Source: Rhizophagus irregularis
Taxonomy: Eukaryota > Glomeromycota > Glomeromycetes > Glomerales > Glomeraceae
Reading direction: 5' to 3'
DNA length: 64,000 nucleotides
Assembly (NCBI RefSeq): GCF_026210795.1
Contig: NC_089446.1
Span: 2,323,001 to 2,387,000 of the forward strand
Below the pieces are notes generated by a model. It made no database searches. It saw nothing but the letters and a program-made list of their open reading frames with translations, and had not been told where the DNA came from. Positions 23,646 to 36,455 of this stretch are shown piece after piece (positions within the stretch are counted from its first letter, which is position 1; the number at the start of each line of letters is the position of its first letter). The position numbers were made by a program, and so were the translations under genes.

Positions 23646-26600
23646 ACTACTACAACCCATGACGAATTATTATACCGTTATTAACCATTATTGGCCACCA
23701 CAATTTTGACCAGAATTATGAGGTCCTTGGCCGGCATTAAGTGTAAAAAAAAGGAGTGTTATAATATATGCTTAAATTTTCGTATTACAGTACTAATTTT
23801 TATAGGTTGCAATTCTAACCAACTATGTTTTTTAAAAAAATAAGTGGGCTCATTTAAATCTTATCAAGTAATTTACGAATTTTAATTAATTGAAGCATGT
23901 TGACAAAAATTCGTTAAAAATAAAAAAAAAATGTCATACACAGAATCATTAAAATATTCAATTATTAATAATAAAATTCTGATCACAGAAGTCACAGACA
24001 TATATACAGTTATACAATACGCATCCTTTTATTAAATGATTAAACACGGAGATAATCATTAAAAGTATTTGTCATCCCCGAATATAAACCAGACTTGGAC
24101 TCATCATTCGTGTAACTAGGTTTAAATTCGATTAATCGACTCGTAGTACTGTACCAAAATTTAATTTTTGACGATAACTTAATTAACTTATGATACTTAA
24201 AATAGTAAATTAAAGAATTTTTAGGAAAGATAGACAATAATAACAAGTATTATAAGACTTGTAAAAGGGAGTTCGATAATTTATTATATTATCTTCTACG
24301 TATATTTTTAAAGGCTTAGCACTCATTATCCACCCAAAAAAGGAAATACTATTTTTGCTCATTGACCTTTTTTTGGTAAAAGCGCTAATTACTAGCTACT
24401 AATGACTTACACCGTGTTTACCTAAATACCGGTCGGCTTAGGAGGCGTTTTCTTTCATTCAAATGTATAGTTATACTTATTTAAGTAATTTATTATAAAA
24501 AATTAACAATATATAAAATGTATAATTTTTTTTTAACATGAATATAAAAGGTATGACAATAACATGAAATTTTAAAACATACTGTACTGTAAAAAGCATC
24601 TGTTCGATTATCATCAGTTCAAGAATGTAACTTCCATGCGAATAAAAACTGAATAAAAACTGATTTGGTTCAAGCGCAGTAGCAAGGTGAAGATCGTGAT
24701 GATCAGGCAAGAAAGTTGTACCAAAGAAAAAAAAATCAAAAATTATACTGTAAATATCAGAAATTCAAAATTTTGGCATCGCTAATCGAGTTACATTCTT
24801 TGCTTTTACTAGACATCTAGACATAAACTTTGATCATTCTTTTTCATACCATTAACTTTTTTTTTTTTTAATAGATTGGGACAATTCTTGCTTCTAATAT
24901 AAATGAAGAAGATAATATTCTTCGCTTCATCATTTCAGACGCATAAAATCACCAATACGACGTTAACACAATGCATAGAATAAAATGATTTTAAAATCTC
25001 ATAATTCTTTATTTGCGTAATGTTATGCTCATTTGAATAATTAACGCGATATAAATTAAAAAATTTGCGTTTAGCGTTTGATTTGTCGTGGCCTCTATAG
25101 ATTCGTACTTACTTACGAATCTTGGCTTTTTCCGTTCTTCGGAACTCAGAAGCCCACCCGATCCTAAAAAAAGAAGAAAAGAACGGTTATCTGATGGTAT
25201 CTGATTTTATCATGCCGAATTTTATATTATAAATAAGAAAATCTTCCAGCTGAAGAAGATTTTAATGTTATAGTTTATGAAATAAAATAATTTACTTTTG
25301 TCAAATTGAAATTGAATAGAAATTAGAAAGCAGCAAGTTACTAGAGGTTATTAATATAAAAAAAACTTAAATTATTTTTAATATAACATATATACTGTAT
25401 ATATAACATATATAAAATTACTGAAATTTTTTTTTTGTCCTAATTGAGAGATCCATAAATTCAAAAAAAAAAATCACTCAATTTCAAGATCACTATGAAA
25501 ATTCCATAAAAAATATCTGTAATGATTTGTTATGTACATTAAATTCCAGCATATTAAGTGATTTTGAATTCGTGGAATTCACGTGAGCAAATTTACCAAG
25601 TGCATCGCACCGTATAAAATTTTGTAGAACTAAAGATGACTTCTTTTCGATAAGCACATCAAACAATTAACAATATCAAAGTTTATATCGTATGATAATG
25701 GATGAAAAACACTTATAAAAATTTTTTTTAGAAAATTGATCATGAGTTTTTCTGGAGTTAAAACTAGAAAAATGATCATTCATCGGAGTTTTTTCCAGAA
25801 AATTTTTTATAGGGAACGATGGATTGCTAAAGACGGGTATCTATTTTATTTTAAGTTTGATGTTTAGTAAAGAATAGAGAGAGGGGTTGGGTTATCATAT
25901 CACACAATCTAAGTGGTCTGGGAATGGACTTAAGTCTGCGCGAAAGGCCGGAGGCTATTATATCGCAGTGCCAAGAGCTATTACGTTAGGTATATTTTTT
26001 ATTCTAATTTTTTGAGAAAAACAAAGGAATAAAGATTTTTTTTATTTCATTCGCAGTTCTGACTGAGTTACTAATCATTATCTTGCTACTTCTATAGCAA
26101 CAACCCTATAAAAAATTTTTATCTGAATATTTCCGTGCTTTCGTAAAAATTCCGTGAAAATGATACATTCACGGATATCCGTGTTAGAGATGAAAATTTC
26201 CATGATTTAAGGCTATAAATTCCTACATTTACGGAGAAAAACATGGAAATATAAACACGGATCAACATTTTTTTACAAGGCAAGCACAAGACGAGGATGT
26301 AAAAATCGTTTTAAAGGAGTGTTGAAATTGAAAAAAATGAAATCGGAAAATAATTTATCGAGGATGAAGATAAAGCATGTATTCAGCATTGATATAATAA
26401 ATACGCTGGTCGAAGTGGTATGGTTTCCACTATGGAAACCTTGATGTATGTAATTTAAACTTGTCCAATTTCCATAACATTTCCACAAAACTGGAAACTT
26501 CATTGAAATCTGGCGTACACCGTAGTTTTCACCAAATTTTAATAGTATAAACTTCGTGTAAACCATATCTCTTCGACCTGTGATAATATCGGAAATAAGG

Positions 26601-26928
26601 AGCCATAAACATCATTTAAGTATTCGAATTATATGATAAATAACACAATTTCCATAGACGAAAAAAAAAATTCTCTGATAATTAATTAAAGCCTCTACAT
26701 TCGATCGGCCCTAGATATAGCGATATAATCTCTGAAAAGAATTTAAAGAATTTATTGGTAGATTCGGAATAACGAGGGGATAATGTTCAAGTGATTGAAA
26801 ATGTCAAGCAAACTTCTAAATTTATTTTAAATTCATTCTTATTTTAACATATTTTTAACAATTATATACCGCTAACTACAGTATATAGGTGATGTTTTTT
26901 TATCCTTTTTTTTAAAAAAAAAGATTTA

Positions 26929-27410
26929 CAGGCAAACCTCTATATACTGATACAGCTTTAAAATACCGGTATTGGTACATGTAATTCGTTAGCAAATTAT
27001 AATGCGGGCCAAAATCTAGTTCTTGCCAGCATTATGGTTAACTTTTTGGCCAACCAATAATAATTTCAACCCTCATATGATCGTTAACTCAGCCAAATTT
27101 ACGGTGCTGGGCAAAATTAAGTATTGATGTAACCAAAATATCGGTATATGTTGTGTACATTACTATAAATGAATAAAGGAATTAACATGGGCGGAATTAT
27201 GGCATTTTTTGGCCTGCATTACTAAATCTTGGCCTGCATTACGTGCAAAAGTTGTTGCTTATTTTCGGATGAATACGGTATGTTATATCGTGAAATTATA
27301 TAATATCGGTATAATGAGTTTTTTTATTAGTTGCGAAACGGGACAAAGGAAATTCATCGGTATATGTCAATTATCGGTATATAAACTATCGGTATATCGA
27401 GGTTAGACTG
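26929..27410. mobile_element. 482-bp pogo/Tc1-type MITE (family A relative)
   Basis: The left end is CAGGCAAACCTCTATATACT and the right end, complemented, is CAGTCTAACCTCGATATACC. Both are flanked by TA (26927-26928 and 27411-27412), the Tc1/mariner/pogo target. The interior contains several GGCC(T/A)GCATTA segments shared with the GGCC repeat family, so it may carry an older insertion. No transposase is encoded. Confidence 0.78.
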
Positions 27411-28456
27411 TAATATTAAAATTTATTTATCAAAAGGGCATTTTAAAGTTTAAAAGTATTTGACAAAAATATGCACAACAAGCAAATAAAGCAGCATCGT
27501 TCAATGTGATCGAAGTGTGATCTGTGATCTAAATTCTAAAGCGTGATCTTAAAGTGTGAAGATCTAAAAGTCAAGTTCAGAATTTACAGTGTGTAAGGGG
27601 TCTATTTATTAGAACACAAAAAAAAAATGGGTTATTAAAAAAAAAATTTCGTACGTGAGAAGACAATGTGCGTATCAATAAGTGAGAGTAATATGATTTC
27701 CTTTTATAAAGTTTTAAATGCAAAATGAATAAATAAATAAATAATGAAAAAAATAACGGTTGAACAATGAATAATAACATGTCTAAATGAAAACCAATGA
27801 AATACAATGAATAATGCATAATTGATAAAAAAAACCCCACCAACAATATTTTATTATTTTTTTTCGTCAATCGCACGATATCAAATAATCAAAGGTTTAA
27901 AATTATTATATTTGTTATTTATTTCCGGTTTTTTTTTAGTTTTTTTCGTAAAACATTCTAAGAGTTCATTTCCCACGTTATCAATAAAGTAATGTTAGTA
28001 AGCAACCTCTGAAATTTATGAAACACATTATAATTTTCAGAATTTTTATGTTTTTTTTTTATTCTTATTAGGAAAAAAAAAGGAATAATACAATTCAATA
28101 CAGGAAAAAAAAATTATATATATATATATATATATTATATAAAATATAAACACAAGAAAATTTCACCTCAAATAATTCATTGACGTTGATAAGAGATCTA
28201 GGATCGATCCCCTAAAAGGGTAAAATGTTTGACCGAATTTATCTTAACCTTTAACTCAAACACACTTTCGACTCTAATCTTCTAAGTTCTTAATCATAGA
28301 TAACTCACTCCGGATTCTCTATACTAAGAAAGGTTAAAAAAACTTTTTTTCCTTTACTTGGATCACTTGTATAATTTTGATTCATAACAGGAAAATTTTT
28401 GGTTGGGTAAAATTAATTATTTTATCTTAATAAAGCAACAAAACAGAGTTACAGTA

Positions 28457-28980
28457 CAGTGGGTTACAAAAAGTGACCAACCACTTAAAAATAAATAAAT
28501 TCAACTGTTTTCATTAATATCTTTATATTTATATTAAAATTAGAAATGTAAAATCCATTTTATGAACGTTTTTTCACGTAAGTAATAATAAAATTGTGTA
28601 TAATAAATATTCAATTTTCAAAGTGAAAAAAATTTCAACTTTTTAAACAGAATAGCTAGAGTAAAGTAAATGCTAAAAATCGATTCTTTGACTTAAAATT
28701 TGCCTATCTTCAAAATATTAGAAAGATTCGATCAGTAGTTGTTGAGGAATCCACATAATTTTATACGCAGATCATCAATTTTGCCGATTAACAACTACGA
28801 CTCAATTTTTAAAATGTTGAAATTTTTTTCTACTTTGAAAATTAAGTATTTATATATAATAGCAAGAAAATGGTTCAAAATAAGTTTTTACACTTTTAAT
28901 TTTAAATAAAAATAAAATTATTAATGAGAATAATTAATTTTATTAATTTTCAGGTGTCGGTCACTTTTTGTAACTTACTG
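28457..28980. mobile_element. 524-bp Tc1-like foldback MITE
   Basis: The ends are CAGTGGGTTACAAAAAGTGA and, complemented, CAGTAAGTTACAAAAAGTGA, each next to TA (28455-28456, 28981-28982). Internal sequence is also inverted, for example ATTTTCAAAGTGAAAAAAAT on the left against TTTTTTTCTACTTTGAAAAT on the right, so the whole element is a long imperfect hairpin. Such structure can produce dsRNA if transcribed. Confidence 0.85.
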
Positions 28981-30269
28981 TATTATGATATTTATTAATT
29001 TGGGTTCATTCACTTCATTGTCAAAGTATTCAAGTTGTTTTTTTTTTTCTTTTTTTACCGTCAATTTTGGTCATAATCCATTAAATTTAGAATAACATAA
29101 TTAATAATTGACCAAATTTAGTAAATTTATTTAAAAAATTCTTTTTTTACTTTATTTATTTAAATTATTCAAGTTTTTTTAATAAAATCCTAATGTGTTT
29201 CAATTCTATATATAAAAATTATATAAATCCTCTTTCAAAAAATAAGAACTCCCACTTACTTACTTTACGTTTATTGTTTAAATTTACCGTGAAAAAATTC
29301 AAAAAATTATTTATAATCATGCAGAGTAATTTTTGATATTACATGAAATATAATAATATGGATATCATGGATAATAAATATTCCTTTCAATGAGCTAATT
29401 TTCTTTGTGTACATGCATAAAGAAAAAATATAAGTTTTTTTAACAGAATTTTAAAAAAGTAAAAAAGTAAAATTTATGAATGGGCTAAAAAAGATGAAAA
29501 AGGTATTATAGTCTTGAAAAAACCAAACATTTCTCCAAAGGTTTTAAAGTAATTCTAAAGTAAGTTTTATTTGATTTAATTATTAAATGATCTTCATTTT
29601 GATTTTTTTTTTTATGAAATAATCTTCCCTTTTTGCACGCTTATATATTTATATTTATACAGGTGAGGTAATTTATTTAAAAACGACTAGAATATGCAAC
29701 TTACTAGTATATTTCATTTATTTACAAAATAAATTAATCAACCGGTATATTTTTTTCTATTTTTCTAATATCAATAGGATTATTATTATTATAATTTTTT
29801 TGTTTTTCCAATTTTTTTTTTTGTTATTTTATTCATTATTATATGTATTTCTTCAAATATTTTATTTAAAAAAAGAATTTCCCAAATTTAATAAATTTTC
29901 TCGTTTCAATATATTAAAATCTTTTAAAATAATCATTACTTTAATTTTATATTTTAGATGTATCATTCATAACATTTGTGACTAATAATACTCCCTCAAT
30001 TTCTTCGATTAAGAAATGATATGATTTTTTTTGTCCATTTTTATTTTTTTTTTAGAAAAATACATTTAAAGTTCGTGTTGCGTATTTCATTGGTATTTCG
30101 TTATCAACTGGTATACCCTTCCTTTGTAATTCGGGCCATAAAAAAATTTATCAAAAACATAAATAAAAGTGCCACGTTTCAAAATTAATAAGATATCAAG
30201 AGATATCAACAATTTCAGGCTATATTTACACTCATAATACGTGTTTAACCATATAATTTATTTATGTAC

Positions 30270-30375
30270 CGAGCATTGTAAGGCATTGTAAGGCACTGTA
30301 AAGCATGGGAAAGAAATTGTAAAGCATTGTAAAGCCTTGTAAGGCATTGTAAGGCACTGTAAGCATGGGAAAAGA
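30270..30375. repeat. GCATTGTAA(G/A) tandem array
   Basis: About ten copies of a 9-11 bp unit (GCATTGTAAG, GCACTGTAA) sit in two larger blocks that each end in AGCATGGGAAA, so a block of roughly 57 bp was duplicated after the short unit had expanded. Confidence 0.85.
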
Positions 30376-30830
30376 ACAATATCAACTTCTTTTTTTCAAA
30401 CAATTATGCAATTGTAACATAAATATAACGTAATCTACAATACGCATACAGTAATGTTTATTTAGCGCTCAAATAAAGTGAAAAAACGACAAACATAACA
30501 ACACAAAGAAAGTGGAAAAACTAGATTTCATGGTACAAAAAATAAAATCTTAGCCAATCTCCTTTGGCCGTTGTAGATTGCGTCTAATTTGAATTATTAG
30601 GTTTTTGCGATAAATATATTAATAAGCGTGAAATCTTGAAGATCACACCATTCCCGCGTCCAGATGAAAAATCATTTCGAAATAGATCTGTTATAAATAA
30701 CCCATTTTTTCAAGGTTTTTTTTTTTTACGAAGATTCAAAATTCATAATAAAATCAATAATTACTTTTGATATTAATTTCTTATTTCTTATACATTTATT
30801 TTTTTAAAAAAAATTATTTTATAACACGAC

Positions 30831-31469
30831 ATGAATCCAACCTACTTTCAACAATCCCTCGTTTCCACTCCTTCAAATCCTTTACGACAAAATAACACTC
30901 ATGTTAATAATGTGATTTCTGCTCAACAGACGTCCCCATACATATATCAATCACCTGTTCAAACAACACCTTCGACTTATTCTGGTCAAGGGAACACCAA
31001 TTATAATATTGCTTCTACGCATCAAAATGTTAACTTTTCAAACCAATATGATCCGATGTCGTTCCAAACTTCTATTCAAACCAACTCTCTTACACATTCT
31101 CCGAATCAAAATCCACCCGTTCACCTTAGTAAATTTTTTTATCAACCACTTAACGATACTTTCAATTACCATATTGAATGTGAAAAAATTTCTGATGAAC
31201 ATGTTATACAATTATTAAACCAACCGTTTAGTATTATGCAATTGAAAGAAAATGATTATTTAAATGTATTTTTTTATAAACAACGTTGCAACAATCAATT
31301 TTATCAGGTATCATGTAAAATTGTTTCTCCTTCCTTTTTGAATAAAAATTTTTATGGAACTGAAACTGGACAGAACATAAGCCAAGAAAAATTAGCCTTT
31401 ACTTTATATCAAAAAGAAATTCTCAAACAAGATTTAGCATTATACCTAAGCTACCACTTACTTGATTAA
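30831..31469 (+). CDS. Uncharacterised 212-aa protein, lineage-restricted family
   Basis: I do not recognise this protein. Residues 1-100 are Gln/Asn/Ser/Thr/Pro-rich and probably disordered. Residues about 100-212 look globular, with HLSKFFYQPLNDTFNYHIE, EHVIQLLNQPFSIMQL, FFYKQRCNNQFYQVSCKIV and a helical KLAFTLYQKEIL end. No signal peptide, membrane segment or metal site is evident. Coding status is supported because two decayed copies lie downstream (37232-37660 and 38974-39480) that keep the same protein-level blocks while their DNA has diverged. A T7A8 palindrome (about 30800-30814) precedes the start. It is a single exon. The function is unknown. Confidence 0.65.
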   Translation: MNPTYFQQSLVSTPSNPLRQNNTHVNNVISAQQTSPYIYQSPVQTTPSTYSGQGNTNYNIASTHQNVNFSNQYDPMSFQTSIQTNSLTHSPNQNPPVHLSKFFYQPLNDTFNYHIECEKISDEHVIQLLNQPFSIMQLKENDYLNVFFYKQRCNNQFYQVSCKIVSPSFLNKNFYGTETGQNISQEKLAFTLYQKEILKQDLALYLSYHLLD

Positions 31470-31748
31470 GTTCATAAACAAATTGAGAATCAGAATAATT
31501 CTGATTGATATTTTCGTTTCCTTGCAAAGAATAACGAGGATTAGGATCGTCATTATTTTGTACCACCTACTAAACAAGAACTGGATTTATGTTTAGTTAT
31601 ATTTATTTGCTTAAAATTATTTAAAATATATAAATAACCATAGTATTTTATATCTATTATATCATTCTTAGCATGTTTTTTTTTTTGAATTAAATTATTA
31701 ATAAAGTCAAGAGATTTTACTATAAACAATATTATACATATGTTTTAA

Positions 31749-32051
31749 TTATCGCCGTTTTCAAAATGGTGTATGCAGTTATATTTGAATAAAAAAAAGA
31801 AACCGATAACCGATGAAAACTAGTCAGACCTCAATATACCGATACTCGATATACCGATATATATATTATAAAATCGACTATAACGATAAAATTTTACTTT
31901 CCCACTATATGAGAGAACATATATAATTTGAAATAACGATATTTTTCAATGATTTTCATAATGGGACCCAAACACGGGGTTTAACTGTATTGATATATAT
32001 TCGAATATACAATTACCATAAATTGCCATATCATTTTGAAAACGGCGATAA
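31749..32051. mobile_element. TIR element with an 18-20 bp perfect inverted repeat, host of a nested MITE
   Basis: TTATCGCCGTTTTCAAAATG at 31749-31768 is matched by its exact complement at 32032-32051. Beyond these the arms diverge. Inside lies a family A MITE (31821-31987), so the outer element is the older one. No target duplication is clear. Too short to code for a transposase. Confidence 0.8.
31821..31987. mobile_element. Nested pogo-type MITE (family A)
   Basis: The left portion reads CAGACCTCAATATACCGATA and the right end, complemented, CAGTTAAACC. The internal AAATTTTACTTTCCCACTAT block matches the copy at 14090-14273 closely. Both ends are somewhat eroded. Confidence 0.65.
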
Positions 32052-33712
32052 ATATTTGATATCACTCTAAAAATAAATTTGCTATAAATATTTAATATTT
32101 GATATCACACAAAAAATAATGTGAAACAAACAATAAATAACAATCATGCAATCAATACTAGATATAGCGAAATTATAATCAGTACCCTGAATACGCCGCA
32201 GTTTTATTAATGAGACTTCCACGGATAATGGTACTACTGTAACTTTACAAATCTGTAACATTAAATTTCAGGTCCGTACACCGAGTAACTTTTTGTACGA
32301 GAAACTTTACAAAATATTTTTTAGTATATGTTATTCTGAATCATTGGATTTTCTTGACTATTTTTTTTTTGATTCATCCATGCCTCACTTCCATGGATGA
32401 ATTGGAATTATTTCTTTTGCCTGAAATTCATACTTATGATTAAATTTATTGGCAAAGAAAAAAAAAAGATCATATAATATGATAAAAAAGTACATCGACG
32501 TCGAACCCCCTGATCCCGGAGTAAATCTGTACGCGAAGGCAAAAATTCATTGTAAATTTGTATGCGAAAGCAATTTTTATTGTAAATCCGTACAACAAAG
32601 TAAATCATTGTTAGTTGAAATCCGTACTACAAACTTTGGTAAACTTTACGGGACTTTCAATTCCGTACAACGAGTGTGGGGCCTAACCTTAGTTATAATA
32701 TGAAAAATTTTGAAAAATTTTATTAATATATATTCCGTATTTGGTTTTGGTATATTAAATATTTAGAACTGTACAACCTATCTTGCTTGTCAAATTTCGA
32801 AATATGTTAATCAGATTAAAAATTTAGGATAAACATTACTAATATTAACTTTTAATTACCCTTTACCGCTTATAATACTACGGTCGTGAAACAGCGGATG
32901 GCTACTTTTAATTAAAATAAGAATCATTAATGTATTAATGTTAATGAATGTGACTGAAAAATTTAGTTAAAATTCACGATAATTCCGATAAATCAATTGT
33001 GTTTCGTCCGATAGTTGGAAAGTAAAAAAATATTTGATGATTTTACAAAAATTGGTAAATGAATTTTTCACTAAGATAGTAAACTAAAATTTATTATGCA
33101 TTAACAGGTTTTTTCTCCGATTTTCTCAATTATTTTAATGCGAATGATGCGGAGAAATCGACGAGATAGGGTTAAGAGTAATAATAGATCTTCCTGTTCT
33201 GATATTAATAATTGGATTGTTGATTAAGCAGAATACTGCGGATCTATGAAAGTGAATTATATATTGATTTTTTAAAACAACGCAAAAAAGCAAAAAAAAA
33301 AGTTGTAAATATCATAGTAAAGTCAAAAATTTCAAATGAAAAATGTATTTCGGTTTGTTTTATTTTATTTAAAATATAATAGTTCGTTTTAAGCTAAATA
33401 TATGTTGAAATACCAATTTTTAAGTTCCTGAAGTAATGCTAAATTATATTTATTGTTAAAGTTAACAAAAAAACAATAGAAAAGCTCTTAAGATCTGATT
33501 CACAAATAAAAATGGAATTGCAATACTTTGATTTTTACTAAAATCTAAAAAGTCATAATATTTCAAATTTTTCTAACAGAATAGAATTTGGTCATTTACC
33601 TCTGACTAAAATTAAACATTAATTTCTTAATAATATATTTTTGTTTATTTGCTTTTGATTTAGTCCGTGGATTTATTGCCAAAGATTTGCACTATTCGTT
33701 CTGATTTAGCTT
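32052..33712. other. Gene-poor region with CCGTACA repeats
   Basis: The stretch 32240-32690 holds repeated CCGTACAACGAGT/CCGTACACCGAGT and GTAAATCTGTACG-type words, separated by 40-60 bp, in a diverged tandem or inverted arrangement. AATATTTGATATCAC occurs twice at about 32051-32110. An 84-codon frame at 32449-32703 runs across these repeats and is probably not a gene. The rest is featureless. Confidence 0.4.
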
Positions 33713-33980
33713 CCTCGCTGCGCTCAATTTTCTACTTGGTGTGATGATAATAACATCGACCGGCAATCTTGGCTTCTTCCCGAGACCAATCGGTCTTTGA
33801 TTTTTCTTCTTCTCGGCCACAGCATCTTCCGTTGGTGTCCATGGCTCCGAGCGACAAAATTACGGGTGGTCTTTGGACTAAGCACTTGGATTTTCTGTGG
33901 CGTCGAACAGTTCGGGCTTGCGTCTCTAACTTAATTTTTGAGTTTTTTGGTAGATGTAGGTTTCGAGTTTTCTTTTGATT
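33713..33980. other. GC-rich island, unassigned
   Basis: This stretch is close to half G+C, far above its surroundings, and is open for about 70 codons on the plus strand from 33769 and for 40-60 codons on the minus strand in two frames. The minus-strand frames contain charged Lys/Glu-rich stretches. I cannot decide whether it is an exon or a relic of transferred or transposon sequence, and I recognise no domain. Confidence 0.3.
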
Positions 33981-34483
33981 GATTATTGTAGTATATTTTG
34001 ACTTTACTTATTAATTAAATTATAATACGTTTGCTGTTAAAAAAGAAACAAAGATTTATTTGTAGTAGAATTAATGTTTGGTATTATAACGATAAAAATA
34101 ACAAGAAACACATTTTAAATATGCTTATTATTTTTCATTTGCATCGATTAAATATTCATGGTTTTTACTAGATAAGAAATCTTTGAATTCCGGCTGTGGC
34201 GATAGTGATAATGGTGTAGAATGTTTTCTGAGACGGGATGACAACAAAGTATTATATGATTGGTGACGTCTTCGTTATAAGTTATATGTTAAATATAGTT
34301 ATCTTCGCTGGTATTTTCTCCTTTCTTCATCCATCAATTTATGATGTCTTGATTATTATAAAGCGATTAGAATGATTCCTAATATATTACTTACTCAGTC
34401 TTCATCTCACGTCTTAAACGTGAAACTGATTTTTTACAAATACGATATAAATATCAAATAATCTCGTTACATTATTTCTGCAA

Positions 34484-34750
34484 CACCTGGCCGCAGGAGC
34501 AGGTTTTAGCCTTTTAGATACATCAATTATCACATCTGCGACACCCAGATTGACAAATGATGCTGCGCTTTCAACGCGAGTCTGACTCTTGTTACATTAT
34601 CAATTGTTAAAACCATCGTACATCCAGCACTTCCCCACTTCGGCCGCAGGAGTAGGTTTTAGCCTTTTAGGTACATCAATTATCACATAGCCATTTCCAG
34701 CAAACACCCGGCTTGCCTTCTGTTGACACCCGGCCGCAGGAATATTGACA
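34484..34750. repeat. Direct repeat of a GGCCGCAGGA-containing unit
   Basis: CGGCCGCAGGAGTAGGTTTT (34639 onward) and its near copy at about 34489 both continue with AGCCTTTTAG, then TACATCAATTATCACAT. A third partial copy, CCGGCCGCAGGAATATTGAC, lies at about 34731. Units are separated by roughly 90-150 bp. Part of the array overlaps the possible coding frame reported at 34600. Confidence 0.8.
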
Positions 34751-35131
34751 ATTGATAATACTGATTTAAACAACAGACAAATAAAAATGAACATTTCGGT
34801 AGTAAGCTTGTGAGGATTTTCATTCAATTTGCTGGAAAACATCCGCCTCTGAAATTTTTTTGATAAAGAATATATATATCCCAGTCACAAAGACTACCCC
34901 ATAGGTTAAGATCTTTGTTCCAGTAAGCTTGAGGACCATCAACGATATATGTAAATACACAAGTAGTTTATAACATATACATTCAAATACAACAATTGTG
35001 AAGAAAAGACTTACCTGGGAAACGTAGCTATACAAGTACTCCCAACGGTAGAACGATAGTATACGTTCTAGAGTGTAACGCCCTCGGAATATACTTCCAA
35101 TACCATTTGATGCCCACCCTTTTAATAGCAC
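34600..35131 (-). CDS. Possible small two-exon gene, about 121 aa, hypothetical
   Basis: On the minus strand an open frame from an ATG at 35131 reaches a strong donor (CAG then GTAAGT, intron starting at 35014). A TTTCAG acceptor ends at 34849, and joining 35015-35131 to 34600-34848 keeps the frame. The product begins MLLKGWASNGIGSIFRGRYT and its second exon has a hydrophobic segment MFIFICLLFKSVLSIVNI that could be a membrane span. A TTTCAG also precedes the ATG by about 25 bases, so an upstream exon is possible. The second exon overlaps a direct repeat, which argues for caution. No family is recognised. Confidence 0.25.
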
Positions 35132-35879
35132 TTTGAATCTTTGGATGACTTGTTTCTGAAATTTGAAATTTTAGTCGCATGTGAATTTGTTATTAGTCTA
35201 TTTTACAAGGTAAATTTGTATAGGATTTTAGAATATAGAGTAGATAATAACTAATAAAGACCCTTACAATCGGAGCGAATTTAATAGATTCGACAAGGGA
35301 AAGTAATGTTTAAGTGATTTTACTAGGAGCGCTTATTATAACTCTATTAAGTAACGAAATATGACCAAGCAGACTATCTAAATTTACTTTAAAATTATTC
35401 TTATTTAACCTATTTTACTAAAATTAATTATCTATTATTATTGGTCAGTCTATTATGATCATGCTGATTTTGACGGACTGATATTTTTTTGTTAATGGCT
35501 AAATAATTGTTAAATATGACTATAAATTAATCCTTTAATAAGTTTTACAGTTTAGTTATTAATACTACAATAATGCCATGATCTTGCAATAACTATTATT
35601 TACAACAATGCTTAAATTTTCTACAAAATTACATGGAATACAGTTTACGACTCACATGTATGGATCAGTTAAAAGAATATTGATATTTGAGATAATTGGT
35701 ATTTCATTATTCAAAGTTGTATTATTTATTTTTGAGATTTTCTATAATTATAAAATATTTGCAAATGAGTAAATATAATGGAATCGAAATAAATTTTTCA
35801 TGAATGTCAGTCACGTGAGAGATTTTTTTTATCCCTTGAACCCATCTTTTTTTTAGGATATATTTAGGGTTTCAGACAT

Positions 35880-36325
35880 TGGTTATGTCAACTTTTTTAG
35901 CGTCAACGTCAGTGGCATCACATTGCCATTTGACTCATGTGACTTCGTAAATGACTTACTTGGCATCAAATTGATTAAAAAAATTTATAATATATTGTTT
36001 AAAGCTTCTGACCAACTCTTGATGTGAAATGACTTAGACTTTTAAAACTTTTTCGTTATAATTATAGATGATACATATGCGGTGTGTTTTCAAGGTTTAA
36101 TTTTTTTACGTACTACCATAAGTCCATAACAATAAGAAAACAGAAATGTCAGCTAATATCTCTTACTAATTATAAACAAATAATAATAATACGAATAATA
36201 ATGTTCAAATAAATTAAAAAAGTAAACCAAAGGAGATAAATATACTGTTAATTAAAAGAGTAGTAAGCACAATAAAGGATATTTTGATATGTCAAAGTTG
36301 ACATCAACGACATAACACAATATGA
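35880..36325 (+). mobile_element. Dispersed repeat, copy 1 (GGTTATGTCAAC ends)
   Basis: The left end reads GGTTATGTCAACTTTTTTAG; near the right end the complement reads TTATGTCGTTGATGTCAAC, giving a gapped terminal inverted repeat. A second, inverted copy lies at 53800-54055. The copies share GTCAACGTCAGTGGC, CTTTTAAAACTTT-like and TACGTACTACCAT blocks. No coding capacity. Superfamily unknown. Confidence 0.7.
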
Positions 36326-36455
36326 CACGTCACTAACAAATGTTTGTACCCCTAAATATGATAAAGTCAATACTAATACTACATCTACCCCAAATTATCG
36401 TATACTAAAGAATTAATAATATTAATATTCCTATTGGAACACGTTACAACATGAT

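Larger units (their letters stand above)
21915..30830. other. Nine-kilobase gene desert with MITEs
   Basis: Between the HMG gene and the next gene I find no intact coding region. It holds the elements listed separately at 22738, 23424, 26929, 28457 and 30270. In addition there are palindromic CACGGATATCCGTG-type repeats at about 26140-26260, a GGTTTCCACTATGGAAACC hairpin near 26425 and a (TA)n run at about 28115-28135. Open frames of 60-100 codons here are Ile/Phe/Lys-rich chance frames. Confidence 0.45.

Noticed and set aside
25905-25990. GC-richer segment with AGTGGTCTGG and GGCCGGAGG, considered as a tRNA or snRNA
   Set aside because: No cloverleaf or known snRNA signature could be fitted.
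26273-26566. 97-codon minus-strand frame
   Set aside because: It covers hairpin repeats (GGTTTCCACTATGGAAACC) and resembles no family.
27577-27876. 99-codon minus-strand frame rich in Phe, Leu and Ile
   Set aside because: Composition mirrors the A+T-rich DNA with T-runs; no conserved motif, and apparent membrane segments arise from that bias.
32449-32703. 84-codon plus-strand frame
   Set aside because: It lies across diverged CCGTACA repeats and has no codon-level conservation between the repeats.
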